Shown here in pieces: positions 7,271-9,264 of a stretch of 9,264 nt of DNA. Where the stretch lies: assembly GCA_031273835.1 (NCBI GenBank), contig JAISRD010000232.1, positions 1-9,264 on the forward strand, in the 5' to 3' direction. Within the stretch, counting starts at the first letter, position 1, and every line of letters begins with the position of its first letter. The notes below the pieces were generated by a model. It was not told where the DNA came from. It made no database searches and saw nothing but the letters and a program-made list of their open reading frames with translations. A program made the translations under genes and the position numbers. The stretch comes from Treponema sp. Lineage in GTDB: Bacteria > Spirochaetota > Spirochaetia > Treponematales > Breznakiellaceae.

Positions 7271-7747
7271 TCAGCTTCCGACCAGGTGCCGACCCACCTC
7301 GGACAGGCCGGGCGTACGGGCATAGAGGGGCATGCGGCCCTTTGAGGCCTTTTTGTCTATTTCCACCAGTTTGATGTAGAGCTCATAGATCAGGTCCGCA
7401 AAAACCTGGAGATTTGACGCGAAATTATTTATCGCCATGTCCTTGAGCACCTTGTCCTGGCCCGTCATGTCGATACGGCCCGCTATCCGGTGCCGCAGTC
7501 CCGGGACCAAGTCCCGGCGGACCGCCGCCACAAAACTGGCGGCGGCCATGATCTGGGCGTACAGTTCATCCAGCGGAAACCCCTGGTTCTGGGTCGTTCC
7601 CGTCAAAACTTCGATAAAATCCCAAGTTTGGTTGTCCAGGGGCAGTTGAAGCAGCGCGGGCCTGATAAACCGGTTGGAAATATTCGTCCGGTAATGTTCC
7701 CCTATCCGTTCAACGAGCCTGGTTATAACAGCGTCATAAACTTGCAC
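7271..7747 (-). CDS. Unrecognised small protein with GTG start
   Basis: The 158 residues form a mostly helical, soluble protein with no signal peptide or membrane span. Visible stretches are MQVYDAVITRLVERIGEHYR at the N-terminus and FADLIYELYIKLVEIDKKAS at 116-135. I recognise no family. The frame begins at GTG 7747-7745, and no ATG lies close to it. It is preceded by a strong sigma-70-like promoter whose -10 is 6 nt before the GTG, and there is no Shine-Dalgarno. The stop (TGA, 7273-7271) is 14 nt from the converging aminotransferase stop. It diverges from another small unknown gene at 7840 across 92 nt, which suggests joint regulation. That it is a real gene is supported by length, promoter, neighbour spacing and protein-like composition. 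Confidence 0.75.
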   Translation of the reverse strand: MQVYDAVITRLVERIGEHYRTNISNRFIRPALLQLPLDNQTWDFIEVLTGTTQNQGFPLDELYAQIMAAASFVAAVRRDLVPGLRHRIAGRIDMTGQDKVLKDMAINNFASNLQVFADLIYELYIKLVEIDKKASKGRMPLYARTPGLSEVGRHLVGS

Positions 7748-7753
7748 TGTTTA

Positions 7754-7782
7754 ATTCTATTCCCAATAAGGACCTTTGACAA
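7754..7782 (-). promoter_or_regulatory. Strong sigma-70-type promoter for the 7747-7271 gene
   Basis: On the minus strand TTGTCA (7782-7777, 5 of 6) and TAGAAT (7759-7754, 5 of 6) are separated by exactly 17 nt. The predicted start is at about 7747, the G of the GTG start codon. The -35 lies inside the inverted repeat 7771-7786. Confidence 0.6.
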
Positions 7783-7786
7783 GGTC
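7771..7786. repeat. Inverted repeat GACCTT-TGAC-AAGGTC, candidate operator
   Basis: This is a perfect 6-bp inverted repeat with a 4-nt centre. It covers the minus-strand -35 (7782-7777) and directly abuts a plus-strand TATAAT (7787-7792), so a protein bound here could affect both divergent genes. The run TATAATTTTT follows it on the plus strand, so a weak terminator is an alternative. No plus-strand gene reads into it, which makes that less likely. Confidence 0.4.
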
Positions 7787-7792
7787 TATAAT
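7787..7792 (+). promoter_or_regulatory. Candidate -10 element for the 7840-8223 gene
   Basis: TATAAT matches the -10 consensus perfectly. It lies 47 nt before the ATG and gives a predicted start near 7799. No good -35 lies 16-18 nt upstream; position 7764 reads CAATAA. The nearby TTGACA at 7776-7781 is only 5 nt away and cannot pair with it. Activator dependence is possible. Confidence 0.4.
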
Positions 7793-7839
7793 TTTTCTCC
7801 CCAAAAGTACCGAAAATTAAGGATGAAGGAGAGTTTGTC

Positions 7840-8223
7840 ATGAGGGTTCCGGGTATAAGCTTACCCAGCATAGGATACGCCATAAACGCCTCCCATTCGG
7901 GGCGCATGTCCCTGCCCGTATCGCCCTCGAATTATATCTACTCCCACTTTAAGCACGTTTCAGGCGTTCCCGCCCCCGACGGAAGCAGGGGCGTAACCAT
8001 CACCAAGCTCAAGATCCTCGACGTCCTTATTGAGCAGCTTGGGCAGATTAAAAAACAGCCCCGGACGGCGGAATTGGATTCCGCCCCATCGGATGAGGCC
8101 ATAGACGCCCTGATAAGCCAGTACGAGGGGCAGATCAAGGCGGCCAGGGCGGCAAACAGCGTCATGCCCTATATCCCCGCCCCCGCGGCCCCCTCGGGCG
8201 CCCTCTTCAGCTTGGTGGCCTAG
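7840..8223 (+). CDS. Unrecognised small protein
   Basis: The 127 residues begin at ATG 7840, with a strong Shine-Dalgarno AAGGAGAG (7826-7833) 6 nt upstream. The N-terminal third is Ser/Pro-rich with aromatic residues (NYIYSHFKHVSG at 31-42). The middle is a predicted helix (VTITKLKILDVLIEQLGQIKK, 52-72, split here for length). A second helix lies near 85-106, and the tail is Pro/Ala-rich (MPYIPAPAAPSGALF). There is no signal peptide or membrane span, and I recognise no family. It diverges from the 7747-7271 gene and is followed by a probable terminator, so it is probably a single transcription unit. The ribosome site and upstream TATAAT support a real gene; function is unknown. Confidence 0.75.
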   Translation: MRVPGISLPSIGYAINASHSGRMSLPVSPSNYIYSHFKHVSGVPAPDGSRGVTITKLKILDVLIEQLGQIKKQPRTAELDSAPSDEAIDALISQYEGQIKAARAANSVMPYIPAPAAPSGALFSLVA

Positions 8224-8236
8224 GGGGCCCGCAAAC

Positions 8237-8269
8237 CCGCGGTGAAAGCGCCGCGGTATCTTCCTTTTT
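8237..8269 (+). terminator. Probable intrinsic terminator after the small gene
   Basis: CCGCGG (8237-8242) pairs with CCGCGG (8251-8256) across an 8-nt loop, followed by a T-rich run (8257-8269, ending TTTTT). It lies 13 nt after the stop of the upstream gene. The stem is short but GC-only. Confidence 0.5.
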
Positions 8270-8283
8270 GGCGGGCTTTATGG

Positions 8284-8289
8284 TACAGT
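8284..8289 (+). promoter_or_regulatory. Candidate -10 element of the oxidoreductase gene
   Basis: TACAGT matches 4 of 6 consensus positions, keeping the key A2 and T6. It sits exactly 6 nt before the ATG at 8296. No convincing -35 lies 17 nt upstream, where 8261 reads TTCCTT, and no Shine-Dalgarno is present. This is weak on its own and is listed because it repeats the pattern seen at 7754 and 5937. Confidence 0.3.
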
Positions 8290-8295
8290 GCTCCC

Positions 8296-9264
8296 ATGAA
8301 AACCATAGGCATAGGCATCATCGGCGCGGGGTTTATGGGGAAAACCCATACCTACGGTGCCAAGACAATACCCCTCCATTACAATAATCTTCCGTTTATT
8401 CCCAAACTGGTGGGGATCTGCGACACCAATCTTGAAGCCGCCCGGCTCATGAAGGAGCAGAACGGCTTTGAATTCGCCGTTTCAGATCCCGCCGAACTGC
8501 TTGCCCGCGGTGATATCGACGCCGTTACGGTGAGTACCCCCAATGTATTTCACAGGGAACAGATACTGGCGGCCCTGGCGGCGGGGAAACATGTGTACTG
8601 CGACAAGCCCCTGGCGGCGGGCTATGCCGAAGCGCTGGAACTGGTCGAGGCCCGGCGCAAATCCGGCCTTATCGCCCAGGTGAACCATCAGTTCCGCTGT
8701 TTTCCCGCGGTGATCCGGGCGAAGCAGCTCATCGCCGAAGGCAGAATCGGGAATATCATGAGTTTCCACGGGGCCTACCTTCACTCGGGGTCCATCGACA
8801 AAGATAAACCCATAGGCTGGAAACAGGACAAGGCCATGGGCGGCGGCGGGGTCCTCTTTGACCTGGGCTCCCACATCCTTGATCTGCTCCACAGCCTCCT
8901 GGGGGATTTTACCGGGCTTTTCGCCTCCACCCGCATACTCTACCCGCAGCGGCCCGACTCCAGGGGCGAAATGGTCAGGATCAGCGCCGACGATTCGGCC
9001 TGGATACTCCTCAAGCTTCCCTGCGGGGCCCAGGGCCTGGTGGAGGCCTCAAAAATCCATACGGGAACCAACGACGATCTTAACTTTGAGATCTACGGCG
9101 ACAGGGGGGCCCTGCGCTTTGATTCCAATTACCCCAACTGGCTGGAATTTTTCGACAATACCCGGCCGGAAACAGCCCTGGGGGGCGAGCGGGGTTACAC
9201 CCGGATTGAAACCATGTCGGCCTTTGAAAAGCCCGGCGGATCCTTCCCGCCGGGAAAATTCCCC
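8296..9264 (+). CDS. Gfo/Idh/MocA family NAD(P)-dependent oxidoreductase, N-terminal part (runs off window)
   Basis: From ATG 8296 the frame is open for 323 codons to the window end. The family is usually 330-400 residues, so most of it is visible. Residues 1-125 form a Rossmann domain with IGIIGAGFMGKTH (G10, G12, G15 of the dinucleotide loop), D43 in GICDTN, and VSTPN at 79-83. The substrate lysine lies in CDKPLA (K104), where the more common form is EKP. The C-terminal domain carries GGGGVLFDLGSHILD with D189 and H193, matching the catalytic Asp/His pair known in inositol dehydrogenase-type members. Substrates of the family are mostly sugars and inositols; which one applies here cannot be told. 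The start has no Shine-Dalgarno. The gene follows a probable terminator, so it is likely a new transcription unit. Confidence 0.92.
   Translation, partial: MKTIGIGIIGAGFMGKTHTYGAKTIPLHYNNLPFIPKLVGICDTNLEAARLMKEQNGFEFAVSDPAELLARGDIDAVTVSTPNVFHREQILAALAAGKHVYCDKPLAAGYAEALELVEARRKSGLIAQVNHQFRCFPAVIRAKQLIAEGRIGNIMSFHGAYLHSGSIDKDKPIGWKQDKAMGGGGVLFDLGSHILDLLHSLLGDFTGLFASTRILYPQRPDSRGEMVRISADDSAWILLKLPCGAQGLVEASKIHTGTNDDLNFEIYGDRGALRFDSNYPNWLEFFDNTRPETALGGERGYTRIETMSAFEKPGGSFPPGKFP

Noticed and set aside
7776..7792. Perfect TTGACA and TATAAT close together on the plus strand
   Set aside because: The spacer is only 5 nt, so they cannot form one promoter; only the TATAAT is kept as a -10 candidate.
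8482..8892. Minus-strand frame of 136 codons
   Set aside because: It lies wholly inside the oxidoreductase gene, which carries intact Rossmann and catalytic motifs.

Overview
The window reads as ordinary bacterial chromosome with moderately high GC. It most resembles a spirochaete of the Treponema group, possibly one of the GC-richer environmental or gut lineages. That is inference from the style of the proteins: an lspA of treponemal type, an ATPase-like/HDOD fusion, and several unrecognised proteins. No marker gene in the window proves the genus. I saw no rRNA, tRNA, CRISPR array, insertion sequence or phage gene.

Layout, left to right. (1) Positions 1-1455 (+) hold the 3' end of a large, unrecognised soluble protein. 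(2) Tail to tail with it, overlapping by 7 nt, is a three-gene minus-strand operon. In transcription order it encodes a membrane-anchored alpha/beta-hydrolase-fold protein (4286-2793), a NIF3/DUF34 dinuclear-metal protein (2796-2023, coupled by an ATGA overlap) and lipoprotein signal peptidase LspA (TTG start, 1979-1449). (3) A 98-nt divergent promoter region separates this operon from a plus-strand gene for a GHKL-ATPase-like/HDOD signalling protein (4385-5884). (4) A PLP-dependent class I/II aminotransferase follows (5949-7256, +). (5) It converges, with a 14-nt gap, on a small unrecognised gene (7747-7271, -). That gene diverges from another small unrecognised gene (7840-8223, +) across a 92-nt region carrying a perfect inverted repeat and promoter hexamers on both strands. 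(6) After a probable terminator, the 5' part of a Gfo/Idh/MocA NAD(P)-dependent oxidoreductase (8296-9264, +) runs off the window.

How the genes fit together: the hydrolase-fold protein, NIF3 and LspA are probably one transcript, linking an envelope function (lipoprotein maturation) to a membrane protein whose catalytic residues look lost. The other genes are single units with no shared pathway that I can see.

Points worth a second look: the hydrolase-fold protein seems to have lost both its nucleophile Ser and its catalytic His. Several genes have a -10-like hexamer 6-7 nt before the start codon and no Shine-Dalgarno, suggesting leaderless transcripts. The 7771-7786 palindrome lies in a compact divergent promoter. 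The GHKL-like/HDOD fusion has a degenerate ATP-binding box. I did not find a convincing new multi-gene system; the best candidates are the divergent pair of unknown genes and the pseudo-hydrolase operon.
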